A stretch of DNA of 64,000 nt, taken from assembly GCA_030765045.1 (NCBI GenBank), contig CM060967.1:165988251-166052250 (forward strand). The letters run 5' to 3'. Positions within the stretch are counted from its first letter, which is position 1; every line of letters starts with the position of its first letter. Under the pieces are notes generated by a model. The model saw only the letters and a list, made by a program, of their open reading frames with translations. It made no database searches and was not told where the DNA came from. The position numbers were made by a program, and so were the translations under genes. Below are positions 23,610 through 33,456 of this stretch, one piece after another. The DNA comes from Tenodera sinensis (Eukaryota; Arthropoda; Insecta; Mantodea; Mantidae).

Positions 23610-24880
23610 TATTCATTTGAGTTTCTCTACCTATTCTTTAACAAACTATTTGTACCAAAGGTTATTCTTCCATCTAAAACTAAACTAAACCCCTAGCGCA
23701 AGGGTCAAGGCTTGCCGCCCAGCCAGTGCGTCCCCCATCTCTGCCCACTCTGTATTGCTGGGGTGCAGTACTGGAGGGTGGGACGTGGTCTGCGCCCCGA
23801 GCCCTCCCAGCCAGTTATGCGGCCTTCGCGACCTGGGGCCCCTATTTCTCCATCAAGTCTCAATGGTCCCACCGGGACTTACGAGGCTCAGTGCACCTCC
23901 AGCGGGAGAAAAAATCACCATGCTGGTACCGGGGATCGAACCCGGGTCCTAAGCGCCAGAGGCAAGCGCGCTACCAACTGCGCTACGGGGGCCGTCTATT
24001 CTTCCATCTACTCCATGTTGATTGGGGTAAATGTCTGTAAAATGAGAATACATGCACTCTTTCAAGAGCTGTCGTTATGTGATCGCTTTGAAATTCTGTT
24101 CTTCTTACATAACTGTGAGATAAAAGGAATATCAATTTTCTAGTTGAAAAAGTATTGAACTATTGAAATCTATAATAAAGAATATCCCGGAAATGGTTAA
24201 AGCTACAAAAATGCTTGCTTATTTATTTAAGATCGCATAACTCAATCATTTTTCCGACCACAATATTGTAATACTAAAATACATTATATAAGAACAATAA
24301 CTAAACAACAAATGAACAAAGACTATTGTTAAGACATATGTTATAGAATATCACATAGATAATTAACAATAGCATGATTAATTAAGGACTATAAAATAAA
24401 GTGTTAAAATTTATATTATTTATACATAGAAATAGAAATATTTTATTACGAAAGAACATTGGATTATTCGGAACAGTGATAGGTAATTTCTAGTATTTTG
24501 TTTTTCTTCCCTAAATGAACTGTATGTGTATATTCTGTAAGGATGTGATTTACTCATATAAATGTGTTTTAACGACATCTACATCTTTTATTTCTTACGC
24601 TTTACGTGCTATAAAATTTTATTCACAATAAAGTCAACTTCACAAGCTATTCGCAGGAAATTCAAGATATAACTTTTATAATGCAAATATCTTAAACGTG
24701 TGGTGTTTAAATCAAAATCGTTACAGCTATTTTTTTAAGCAATAGAAAACAACGAAATCTTTTTTAATGTTAGTTATTTTGGGATGTGAGATTTTTCTGG
24801 AAATCTTAGCGTCGCATACAGTTGGCATACCTGGTATTTAAGTAAAATTTAATTTAATGCTGAGTAAATGTGTGACAAAA
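23610..24880 (+). repeat. Family R arm (plus), split by SINE C
   Basis: R blocks GAGTTTCTCTACCTATTC, GTGATCGCTTTGAAATTCTG, ATATCCCGGAAATGGTTAA and AAATCTTAGCGTCGCATAC are in order. SINE C interrupts it at 23677-23996, and about 300 bp of non-R sequence at roughly 24225-24545 interrupts it again. The outer end is missing. Confidence 0.85.
23677..23996 (-). mobile_element. SINE C (tRNA-derived), in R
   Basis: On the minus strand the head reads CCCCGTAGCGCAGTTGGTAG (A box) and ACCCGGGTTCGATCCCCGG (B box), followed by a body with GCGAAGGCCGCATAAC and ACGTCCCACCCTCCAGTACT. It is flanked by the perfect 14-bp duplication TATTCTTCCATCTA (23663-23676 and 23997-24010). The tail on the minus strand is AGTTTAGTTTT-like. 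The 143-codon plus frame across it is a shadow. Confidence 0.93.
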
Positions 24881-25059
24881 ATAATTGTTTTTATTTACCA
24901 AAACAATAACCTCACCTTTTGAACAGGGAATTAATGTGATCATCGATTTTTCCTCACCACTGCCGGCGCATTCACAGAAAGAGATGACCAATGTACCTAT
25001 ATATTTTTTAAAAAAAGTAATATTTTGAATAGTGATTTATTTTCTTCTTCTTTATTTAA

Positions 25060-25300
25060 TTCCCTCTACTACGTACAGTAAGTACAGACAGTAGAATTGC
25101 ATGCCATCCAGAAGTTAGATGCCTAGATTTCACTAGAAATAACATGCTTTAAGTAACTACTCGCTCAAAGCCTACTGTGTTCTCGTACTGCCCTGGAACC
25201 TACAAGGAAATAATAAGATAAGGTAACTTCTGGGAACTTTTATCTCGATAAACATGAAGATAGAAGAATAACAGTTCGTAAGGATAGTTTGTGAATGCAA
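25060..25300 (-). repeat. Family R arm (minus), internally deleted
   Basis: Outer end CCCTCTACTACGTACAGTAAG and inner blocks CCTACAAGGAAATAATAAG and AAGATAGAAGAATAACAG are joined directly, with the middle of the arm missing. Confidence 0.8.
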
Positions 25301-28050
25301 TACGGATTTTTTCTTTCTTTCCTTTAGCGGGAAGGGAGGGAGGGGATTCATGGTATATATAACACAAGCAAAAAGTAATGGATACCTACCCAGGTATTAA
25401 CCTCATTAAGAGGAAGGTATAAACATTTTATTTAAAGTAAGAAGTTATGGCATCCCAAGAGGCTGTGATTACAGCTGAGGTACAAGCATTAATAGTTCTC
25501 AGATAAGGATCAGTAGCGCTTTATCAAAGTGGAGTGCTTAATCGAAAACTTGCAGCAACCATTGATTTAATGGTGCTCATATATTTGTCCCTATTAGGTA
25601 TTCATGGTCCAAATTCTGCAGACAACAGCCAATGTTGGAAAACTTCCAATTTATATTCAGGTTTTTCTTATTGAACCTGAGTTCAAGTGGCCCCTTTTTT
25701 GTATGTTTTGAGAACGGACTGAATCATGCTGGGAGACTTTCGGAGTCATCGCCACATGCAGATAGAAGCTACATAAAATTGTTCGTGAATTCTTCTTCTG
25801 CTTAGTATACTGCTTTTCTGTTTTCTTTGCATAACACTGGCAACGCCTTAGACTGAAAACTTTCTTCTTCTTTAACGGATTATCCTCTCCTTTGCAGAAC
25901 TTACAGCATCAAGAATTTACAAGTCAATGCCTTAAGTAAGTTGCTTGTCGAGGAGCAAGCAAAGTTTGGATATTAGCATGGGCACGCCCCGTTAAAAAAT
26001 ATTGGGCCTTTGTGAATTTTAAAATTCAAGTGTAGGGAAAATACAAGTCCCTACTTAACATTTAATTTTCACTATTAATACATCGATAGCCACGGTTTGT
26101 GTTTTTAAGCACAATAAAATAGTAAATAGTGGCATAAGCACGCAAATAAGTACGGAAAATTGTGACGTTAGAGAATGTAGAACTGTTTGAAAACCTAATG
26201 TATTTTAAATAAAGATTAACCGGCCTATATATCCAATGTAAAATCATCTTAATACATGAGCCATTATCGCAGAAACCACTTGTAATATAAACTTGAAATT
26301 TTTAGTGTATAGACAGTACATTTATAAATAAATCAAATTACTGTCATTAAAAAATACAGCTTTTAAAGAAAGCTATGATTTTTTTTTAATACAAAATTGA
26401 TTATACTTTGTTATTTTTATAGGAAAAATACTTTTTTGATCAACTTAATGGATATACAGCGGCCGGTGTGGGTCTATTTCAACCCTATATTGTTGCAAAC
26501 AATTGGTAAAAATTTCGTGTCTCTATAATTTATAGCTCCTAAGATAACCCAGCATTTACTGAAAAATATGTAGTATTGAGAAAATGTCAATTTAAAAAGA
26601 AAAACACATGAAAATGCACAATGAATGAAAAACACATTCCACTTAACTCACCACCACAAATATTGCAAGATAAGTAATCTTGAAGAATAGAAGATAATAT
26701 TTCTAAACATATAATTACATTAGTACTTGTCTCATTTGTATAATTATTTTCTTCACTGATTTTCAACTTCTTGTTAGAAGTACTAGGAGGTGTAGATAAC
26801 ATTATTTGCAGGGGCAATGTATTTTCCTCTACAATATTCTTTCTTGTATGCTGATTGCCAGTAAACTTGCGTATTTTGAACACTCACTTTCGTTTTGTCG
26901 GCTTTAAATATATTCTGTTATATAATATAAACACCAACACACTAATAAAAATGACTCTTTACTATTTTATGCCCAATAAATTGACAAAACCAGGAAATTA
27001 CAACCAGCACAAGGTAGTATCCATATTGAACGCCTTACGAACATCGCCAAGTGTACAGAGCTCAATTTCTTCTAAACAAATAAGCTGTTTCAGTTTCCTA
27101 GTGTTATCGGATCAAAAGTTGTTTTTTTGTAAATTGGTGCAGCAAAGCAATATTTAAATACCAAACACGCAGATAATTCAAAAATATTTTAAAACTTAGA
27201 ATTCAGGTATAGCATTAAATTATACATGAAAATTCGAGAAAACTTCAAATATTAAGATGAAAGTAAACACAAAAAATGCAAAATTTTGACCAAAAACACC
27301 CTTTAATCTTCCCTTAAAACATGACACTTTCCATTTTCGTTACTTGTGTTTTATTAGTGAAAATAAATGGAAAATATTTATTTATTTGAATGATGTGAAA
27401 TTGCGTATAAGATAACATTTACGTTTACATTTAGTTTTAATAAAACGCCAGTGACTTTAGAATATTTAATTTGAAAGCAGGAGGCCGGTAAGAGCGTGAT
27501 AATTTTGTGCACGGCTATTAGATGTTATCGGTGCTCTTAATTTGAAGCGAGCGTCACGGTTATATTTACACGTCAGGATTATAGTGATCACAGACGTAAA
27601 GAATAAACTTCTAAATAAAGTTGTTCATAATAGTGCTCTGATAGTAGATGTCGCAGCCTATAATTTTAAATTGGTCACGTACCCACGTGGTTGACACACA
27701 CATAGCAGAATTCATAATGCGTTCGGTTTCGTTGCGCGCATAACTTACACACAAATGAGACTGCCTGCCTTCAAACTATCAACCTTTTTTAATTGCTTTA
27801 TTTATTGTCGCTTTAACAGCTAGGACATCTTCAAGTTACTTAGGAGTCGCAATTTGCCAAGCAAGTATCATAAGTTAAAGGGTAATGTAACAAGAAAGCA
27901 GAAGTTCCTGAGGTACATGCATTGAACATATTGTGACAAAGTGACAAAATCAGACCAGTTACTTTTCTATCAGTTTATTGTCTTCTGCACTTGCACAAAT
28001 ACAGCTTTTTTCTACTGAAATTAACGCACTCTACAGTTTTTCTTGTTTTA
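25301..28050. other. AT-rich DNA, possible Tc1-like scrap
   Basis: About 2.7 kb without an intact gene. At about 25448-25560 (+) a broken frame reads MASQEAVITAEVQALIV, a stop, then VALYQSGVLNRKLAAT, which has the look of a helix-turn-helix from a Tc1-like transposase; this is weak. The 98-100 codon frames near 26.6-27.2 kb are low-complexity and unrecognised. Paired words GTAAGAGC and GCTCTTA near 27488-27540 were noted without further support. Confidence 0.4.
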
Positions 28051-28150
28051 TTAACGTCCTCCAATGTAATGTCATATCGGACGGTGAATGAATGAAACGG
28101 GTGAGATGATGCTCAAATGAGCCCGAGGTCCATGGAGAAGTTACCCGACA

Positions 28151-29130
28151 CAGATTAAATCCAAATTGAACATTCCTAACACCAGAGAAAATCTACTTAT
28201 AAAAGTAAATCTATTGGAATTATTGCAACCCACCGTCAGTTTGGAATTAATAGAGGAAATAAGTAAATCAGACACACCAAAAGAAATACAAAAACTTCTA
28301 GCTCTGGAAACAATCAATACTAGGTATCCCACAGAAGAATGGCTGCACATACATACTGATGGATCCTCCATGGAAAACCTTACTGGAGCTGGAGTTACGT
28401 GTTCACATTTTTCCTTTTATCATTCTGTTGGCAGAGACACAACAAATTATGATGGAGAAATAGAGGCTATACACATTGCTCTCCGACAATTATTAAATCT
28501 TCCCTTAAATAAATTTAACAAGGCAGTAATTCTTTCAGATTCTAAAGCTGCAATTCAGGAAATATGTTCAAATACTACAAAGAAGTCAACAAAAATTAGA
28601 GAATGCTACAAAATGTTAACACAACTCCAAAAAGTTAATAAGACTGTTCATCTCCAATGGATTCCAGCACACTGTGGAGTCATGGGGAACGAAGCTGCAG
28701 ACTCACTTGCAAAGAAAGGCACAACAATAAAACAAAAGTCTAAATTCAATTTCTCATATTCCTCAATAAAACGCTTGATCATTAAAAATTTTTCTCATTC
28801 ATACCTACAAGAAATAGAAACAAATGCCAAAGATAAAAAATGGATTACACTACTTTCCAACCCAGATATAATCCCCCAGAGACCAAGGAAAACAGCGGTT
28901 GCAGCCTTCCGACTATTGACAAATCATGACTGCTTGGCAAGTCATCTCTACAGAATAGGTATCTCAGCCTCACCAATATGTGTCCTGTGTAACGACCCAG
29001 CAGAAATGAACGAAGACCACTTGAAGACCTGTGAAGCATTAAGATCAGAAGAAACTACAGTTCAAAAGTATTGGAAAGCACGAATGCTAATGGCTTCATT
29101 GCCAGATGCAAGGCACTAGAAAACAACAAC
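28151..29130 (+). mobile_element. 5'-truncated LINE with RNase H
   Basis: A 980-bp insertion in SINE A. It carries only the 3' end of a pol gene (see the CDS). The stop codon at 29117-29119 is followed within 11 bases by AAAACAACAAC and then host SINE sequence, so the 3' UTR is essentially absent. No clear target-site duplication is visible, so insertion may have been blunt or with a small loss. LINEs with a C-terminal RNase H belong to clades such as I, Ingi, R1 or LOA; which one cannot be told without the RT. Confidence 0.85.
28166..29119 (+). CDS. LINE Pol C-terminal fragment: RNase H + CCHC
   Basis: A 317-codon open frame encoding an RNase H type 1 domain of a non-LTR retrotransposon polymerase, which would remove RNA from RNA:DNA hybrids during retrotransposition. 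Catalytic residues are all present: D65 in HTDGSS, E98 in DGEIEA, D125 in LSDSKA, H169 in WIPAHCG and D179 in NEAADSLAKKG (numbering from the first listed codon). A zinc knuckle CVLC-x9-H-x3-C follows at about 272-289, as in many LINE Pol C-termini. The first codon is TTG, not ATG, and the frame is open back to the insertion boundary, so this is a 5'-truncated gene rather than a stand-alone protein. The RT and endonuclease are missing. No stops or frameshifts in 950 bp suggest a recent insertion or, less likely, retained function. RNase H assignment is firm; expression is unknown. Confidence 0.9.
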   Translation: MNIPNTRENLLIKVNLLELLQPTVSLELIEEISKSDTPKEIQKLLALETINTRYPTEEWLHIHTDGSSMENLTGAGVTCSHFSFYHSVGRDTTNYDGEIEAIHIALRQLLNLPLNKFNKAVILSDSKAAIQEICSNTTKKSTKIRECYKMLTQLQKVNKTVHLQWIPAHCGVMGNEAADSLAKKGTTIKQKSKFNFSYSSIKRLIIKNFSHSYLQEIETNAKDKKWITLLSNPDIIPQRPRKTAVAAFRLLTNHDCLASHLYRIGISASPICVLCNDPAEMNEDHLKTCEALRSEETTVQKYWKARMLMASLPDARH

Positions 29131-29200
29131 ATTCGTCTTTTCAGGATAAGGGAAAATCTCGGGAAAAAACCTTATCCGGATAACTCACACTAAGCGAGAT

Positions 29201-29375
29201 AAAGATTTCCTATTTGAGGAAGGTATAAATATATTGGAAAATTCAAGTCGATCTAAGGAACATCTCGGAAATGGTTAACCCCAAACTCCAATATATTTGA
29301 CATAAATTGTGTGCTTTAACGACATCTATAATTTTGTGCAGTGAGATTTCAAGTCTCTAGCTTATTCGGCAGTTA
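29201..29375 (+). repeat. Family R fragment (plus)
   Basis: Contains AAAGATTTCCTATTTGAGGAAG, CATCTCGGAAATGGTTAACCC and ATAAATTGTGTGCTTTAACG, the central R blocks. It abuts the SINE A remnant. Confidence 0.8.
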
Positions 29376-29434
29376 GTTTAAGATCGATTGTAAACTGTGT
29401 AGGAGCAGACAGAGGAGTTAACAAAAAGGTGATC

Positions 29435-29660
29435 GGCTGGCCCCGCAGTTCAGTAGATAGACCTCCTGCCTACTGCGCAAGGGGTCCCGAGGTCGATCCC
29501 CGGCAGGGGGACAGGAATTTTTCTCTAGTCAAGATTATTCCTTATCCTCCCCAAAATCTGGAAGTATGTGTGTGTGTGTGTGTTTAAAAGCCTTAATAAC
29601 CCAAACACGAGTAACACCATTGCCGATATGATCTTTGTAGTTAAAGGTGGAACAATTAAA
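29435..29660 (+). mobile_element. SINE B (tRNA-derived)
   Basis: Head GGCTGGCCCCGCAGTTCAGTAG (A box) and GAGGTCGATCCCCGGC (B box), then a body with TCTAGTCAAGATTATTCC, a GT microsatellite at 29568-29584, and a 3' part GTAGTTAAAGGTGGAACAATT. The same family is at 53372-53661 in reverse. No clean TSD is visible. Confidence 0.88.
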
Positions 29661-30355
29661 AAGAAATCATGGTAATAGAGTAGAGTAAAGGAATAACTAC
29701 ACAAGAGTGACTTCCAGCCAAGGTACAGTTCCATTGCAAGTGAACGCCGGAGTGCGTGAGAAAGTTACATTCACTCGTATGTCACTTGTTGCTTGGTCGC
29801 TTTTTATTTGTCAGCGTGCCCTTATCGCTTCCGGCGATTTCTCCAGTAAAAAAGTGTCGCGTGCTTTGTGTTAGTAGATTATTTTTTAGTATTTGATAAG
29901 CTGAAATTATTAAGAAAATGAAATGGGTTAACTGAATTAGTGACTTTCATACATTCTTGAGACATGGATAGCAACCTGTACGATAGTTATGCGGACATAC
30001 GATAATTTTAACGCCGGTAGAACTTGCGATACTGAGAAACGTATAATATTTTTAAAGCTGTTAACATAATGACTATCAACAATTTTAAGGCTACAGTGAT
30101 AATAATTGTACAATATCCTACGTAGTTTTCAAGGCGTGTACTGAATATTTTGTAAAGATATGAAACATGATTACATACATTATACGTGAATAACCCCATC
30201 TTTACTGATCCAAGGATATTTATTCTTCCCGCGCAACAAACTCAGCCAGTGGAAGAACTTGCATAAGAATTCATAACCAAAATATCTTTATATAAAGTTT
30301 AGATTTAAATGTACACACAAAGCTCTTCGTTTTATTCTCCGTCTCCCTTTTCTAA
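29661..30355. other. Unclassified flank of the Jockey LINE
   Basis: AT-rich DNA with no gene motif. It is the 3'-side flank (relative to the LINE) and supplies the left target-site duplication. Confidence 0.5.
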
Positions 30356-30368
30356 CTCTAACTTATCA
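30356..30368. repeat. 13-bp target-site duplication, left
   Basis: CTCTAACTTATCA, identical to 35660-35672. It marks the 3' terminus of the minus-strand LINE and shows insertion by target-primed reverse transcription. Confidence 0.92.
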
Positions 30369-30744
30369 GAGAGGCTCCAGAGGCAGTTCGAGTCGAGCGG
30401 GTGCAATTTTATTTGCCCCGTTCGAATGTCATGTCCGCAGTACCTAGCCGTTATACGGCTTAACCTGCGCGGTGGTTTTGATGGTGTTACTACAGGGATG
30501 TATGATACACTGGGAAATGATTGATGGTACAAGGGGTTTTTATAGGTGCAGGAGAGGTGGTTGGAGGGGATTGGTCCGCGAGCGGGCTCTGCGCGGTCTC
30601 TGGTTGGTCGTTTCCGGCCGGTCAGGTGGCGCGCTAATTCCCTCTAGGGTTCTGGCCGTCAGTCACTCACTGAGAGGTGAACTGAAACAGGTATTTTCTC
30701 TGTTTTGAATACAGATTGTACTTTCGCCTTTCCCATTTTCAGAG
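30369..30744 (-). other. LINE 3' UTR without poly(A)
   Basis: 376 bp between the ORF2 stop and the TSD, rich in G and C. It should hold the site recognised by the reverse transcriptase. The absence of an A-rich 3' end contrasts with typical Jockey elements. Confidence 0.8.
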
Positions 30745-33456
30745 TTAAACCGCCGGGCTTAGGATGTCCTTTGGTAGTCTCTTTGATGGTAGTCGGCGTG
30801 GCTCTCTCTGGTCGTATTGACCCAGAGTATTCACCAGAGGGTTAGGATGGTTCTGGAGTTTGTTGTACATTGTGCGAGCGCGGGTTTTAATCACGTCGAC
30901 AATGTACGGGATACCGGAGTGCTCATGTAGGATATGGGCAGGAAATCTCCAGCCGGTATCATAGATCATCCTTAATGCCCGGTTCTGCAGCGTCTGGAGT
31001 CTGATGAAGGTGGACTTTGCCACCACTCCCCAGATCTCGCATCCGTACAGGACTAGAGGCGGGATGATCGCTCGATACAGCTGGAGTTTCAGGCGTAAAG
31101 GCATGGTTTGGGAACTGAATATGGGGTATAGCTGCCGGAGAGCAGCATGGCCTTGCAGTACTTTGCCCCTGACGTGATGTCTATACGTCAGCCGCCGGTC
31201 CAGCGTGACCCCGAGATACTTCGCCGTAGTGACCCAGGGGATCCGACGGCGCCGAAGCTCGAGGTCCCGCGGGAGCCGGTTTGCTTTCGTATTCGCCAGG
31301 AGAATCGCAGAGCTTTTCTCCGGGTTTATCGACATACGCCAGTTCTCGGACCATCTACTGATGGCACGGAGGTGGGCTTGTACTTGTTGGTAACTGTAGC
31401 GAGGATTCTTGTTAGCAGCGAGGATCATAAGATCGTCCGCATACTGACAGATGAGTGTGTTTGGGTGCGTGGGGAGATCGGCCATGTAAGCTGCGAAGAG
31501 CGCCGGTGACAGTACACTGCCCTCGGGGACTCCTGCGCCAATGGGCCTCTCTCTAGAGAATGATCCCTCCACCTTCACCCGGAAGCTACGTTCCTGTAGG
31601 AAACTAGCCACCAAGTAAATGTATGGAGGGGGGATTTCCTGCTGTATGAGCTTGTAGACAAGCCCCTCATGCCAAGTGGTAGAAAATGCCTTTTCCACGT
31701 CGAGCAACACTGCCACCGTTTTAGCCCTTTCCTGGTAAGCCAGGGAAGCTTTCTCGGCTACACGCAGTAGTTGCTCAGTCGTGGAATGACCAGAACGAAA
31801 ACCAAACTGGTGTTCCGGTAGGAGACCTTTTTCCTCCAGAAGAGGTCCGAGGCGGGACAGGAACAGTTTCTCGAACACTTTCGAGACAACTGGTAGGAGG
31901 CTGATGGAACGGTAACTAGATGGAAAAACCGGATTCTTCCCCTGCTTTAAAACGCATACCACACGCGCTTGTTTCCAGACAGCTGGAAAGTGGCACATGC
32001 TGAGGCATGCGTTGTAAATGCGGGTCAAGTGCATCACGGCTCTATGGGGTAGGTGCTGGAGCATTTCCGCTGTTACACGGTCTTGCCCAGGGGCTTTACT
32101 AGGTTTTAGGTGCCGGATGGTGTTAGTTACCTCGCGAGGGGTAACTACCGGGATGTGGAACTCCTCGTGGCCCGCGGGTCGGACTTCTAAGAAGTCTTCT
32201 ACCGCTTGTTCCACGAGGTCAGTATGGTCATCGTTCTGAGGATCTACCCTAGGCTGGAATTGAGTTTCCAGATAGTCTGCTAGTGCCTCCGCTTTTTCCC
32301 TCGGTTCAAAGACAAGTCTTCCCCGAGGGCTGTGCACTGGATGCTGGTGTGCAGATTTATCTTTCCTCAAGGCTCGGACGATGCGCCACGGTTTCCTCTC
32401 TTGGAGGTTTACGCGACGCATTGTTTCGTCCCAAGCTGCTTGCCTGTGTTTTCTTAGGAGTCGTCTCACCAGGGATTTGAACCTCTGGTGTATTACTCCT
32501 AACCTAGGATGTCGGAATCTCTGCCATAGCCGTCTGACAGCATTCTTTGCTTGAATGAGGCGTTTTAGTGGGACAGGGATAGATGTCGGGTTTGGTGCTT
32601 CGGTAGGAATGCGATGCGTGTGAGCACGCACCGCATTTAGGACGGAGGTAGAAAACCCCGTGGCTGCCTCCTCGAGAGCCTCTATCGAGTCTATTCGAGG
32701 ATTTGCTTCCACAGAGTTTTGAAGGGCTAGGACGGCTGCATCCCAGTCGACTTCATCCACCCAGTCCGGCACTCGCAGGGCAGTAAGATTAACGTCTGCA
32801 TCCACCACAACAGGGTTGTGGTCGGAATCCAGATCGTTAATCACAGAGAGGTCCAAGTGAAATGGTATGTTTTTGGTGACCATGAAATCGATGATGTCCG
32901 CGGCGCCGCGTGCCGGGTAGTAGGTTGGACCTCTCGGCCCGTGCGCGTGAAGGGCGGGGTCCCCTCTAATGAGACGGTACAATCCCCGGCCCTTAACGTT
33001 CTGGGTGCGGCTGTGCCAGCTTGGGTGTTTTGCGTTGAAGTCGCCTGCAATGCAAACCCTGTGGTGTAGGTTCAGGAGTGCCGTGATGTCCGCTTCATAG
33101 AAGTGACCATCCGGCGGGTCGTATACCGCCACAAGCACCAGATCGTTCCCGCCCAAGGATAGCCTTATGGCGGTTGCCTCCAGGTGTTGTAGCGGAGGAA
33201 TGGTTACAGGAGTGTGGGTGAGATGATTCTTTATGAAAATGGCAGTACCACCACCCTGTCGGCCGACCCGATCAGACCGATGAGCGGCGTAACTTGGCAG
33301 GGTAAACTGCACACCAGCGTGCAAGTGCGTTTCGCAGACCATCAGGATATCAATTCCATGACTGTCCACGAACTCCAGCAGGCCAGGTCTCTGGTCTCTA
33401 ACCCCATTTGCGTTCCAGAACGCAGCTCGAAATGAACGCACAGTTCTATGCGCCAT
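30745..33456 (-). CDS. LINE ORF2: endonuclease-reverse transcriptase
   Basis: A 903-residue Pol that nicks target DNA and copies the element RNA onto it. The N-terminal APE-like endonuclease (about 8-215) shows NANG (N15), CETH (E42), AGDFNAKH (D139, N141), DIIDF (188-191) and SDHNP (D212, H213). A linker follows, then the RT (about 430-765) with KPSKAPGQD, YRSISLL, HQFGFRSGHST, motif A LDVEKAF (D586), motif B GVPEGSVLSP, motif C YADD (672-675) and KYLGVTLD. There is no RNase H, as usual in Jockey. ATG overlaps the ORF1 stop as TAATG, sharing base 33456. Oddities: the motif A residue after AF is Ser592 (AFD is usual), and motif B has Glu645 where Gln is nearly invariant in LINE RTs. The rest is intact with no internal stop. 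Overall identity as LINE Pol is certain; activity is doubtful. Confidence 0.97.
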   Translation of the reverse strand: MAHRTVRSFRAAFWNANGVRDQRPGLLEFVDSHGIDILMVCETHLHAGVQFTLPSYAAHRSDRVGRQGGGTAIFIKNHLTHTPVTIPPLQHLEATAIRLSLGGNDLVLVAVYDPPDGHFYEADITALLNLHHRVCIAGDFNAKHPSWHSRTQNVKGRGLYRLIRGDPALHAHGPRGPTYYPARGAADIIDFMVTKNIPFHLDLSVINDLDSDHNPVVVDADVNLTALRVPDWVDEVDWDAAVLALQNSVEANPRIDSIEALEEAATGFSTSVLNAVRAHTHRIPTEAPNPTSIPVPLKRLIQAKNAVRRLWQRFRHPRLGVIHQRFKSLVRRLLRKHRQAAWDETMRRVNLQERKPWRIVRALRKDKSAHQHPVHSPRGRLVFEPREKAEALADYLETQFQPRVDPQNDDHTDLVEQAVEDFLEVRPAGHEEFHIPVVTPREVTNTIRHLKPSKAPGQDRVTAEMLQHLPHRAVMHLTRIYNACLSMCHFPAVWKQARVVCVLKQGKNPVFPSSYRSISLLPVVSKVFEKLFLSRLGPLLEEKGLLPEHQFGFRSGHSTTEQLLRVAEKASLAYQERAKTVAVLLDVEKAFSTTWHEGLVYKLIQQEIPPPYIYLVASFLQERSFRVKVEGSFSRERPIGAGVPEGSVLSPALFAAYMADLPTHPNTLICQYADDLMILAANKNPRYSYQQVQAHLRAISRWSENWRMSINPEKSSAILLANTKANRLPRDLELRRRRIPWVTTAKYLGVTLDRRLTYRHHVRGKVLQGHAALRQLYPIFSSQTMPLRLKLQLYRAIIPPLVLYGCEIWGVVAKSTFIRLQTLQNRALRMIYDTGWRFPAHILHEHSGIPYIVDVIKTRARTMYNKLQNHPNPLVNTLGQYDQREPRRLPSKRLPKDILSPAV

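Larger units (their letters stand above)
28051..29200 (-). mobile_element. SINE A copy split by a LINE fragment
   Basis: The two halves of a reversed SINE A are at 28051-28150 (TTAACGTCCTCCAATGTAATG to GAAGTTACCCGACA) and 29131-29200 (ATTCGTCTTTTCAGGATAAG to CTAAGCGAGAT). Placed end to end they rebuild the SINE A body seen at 18120-18260 with almost no gain or loss. The tRNA-like head is missing, so this SINE was already 5'-truncated. Confidence 0.9.

Noticed and set aside
23712..24143. 143-codon plus frame
   Set aside because: It lies across SINE C on the opposite strand to the element and has no domain.
25448..25560. Tc1-like helix-turn-helix
   Set aside because: Only a short, stop-interrupted stretch; no downstream catalytic domain or inverted ends.
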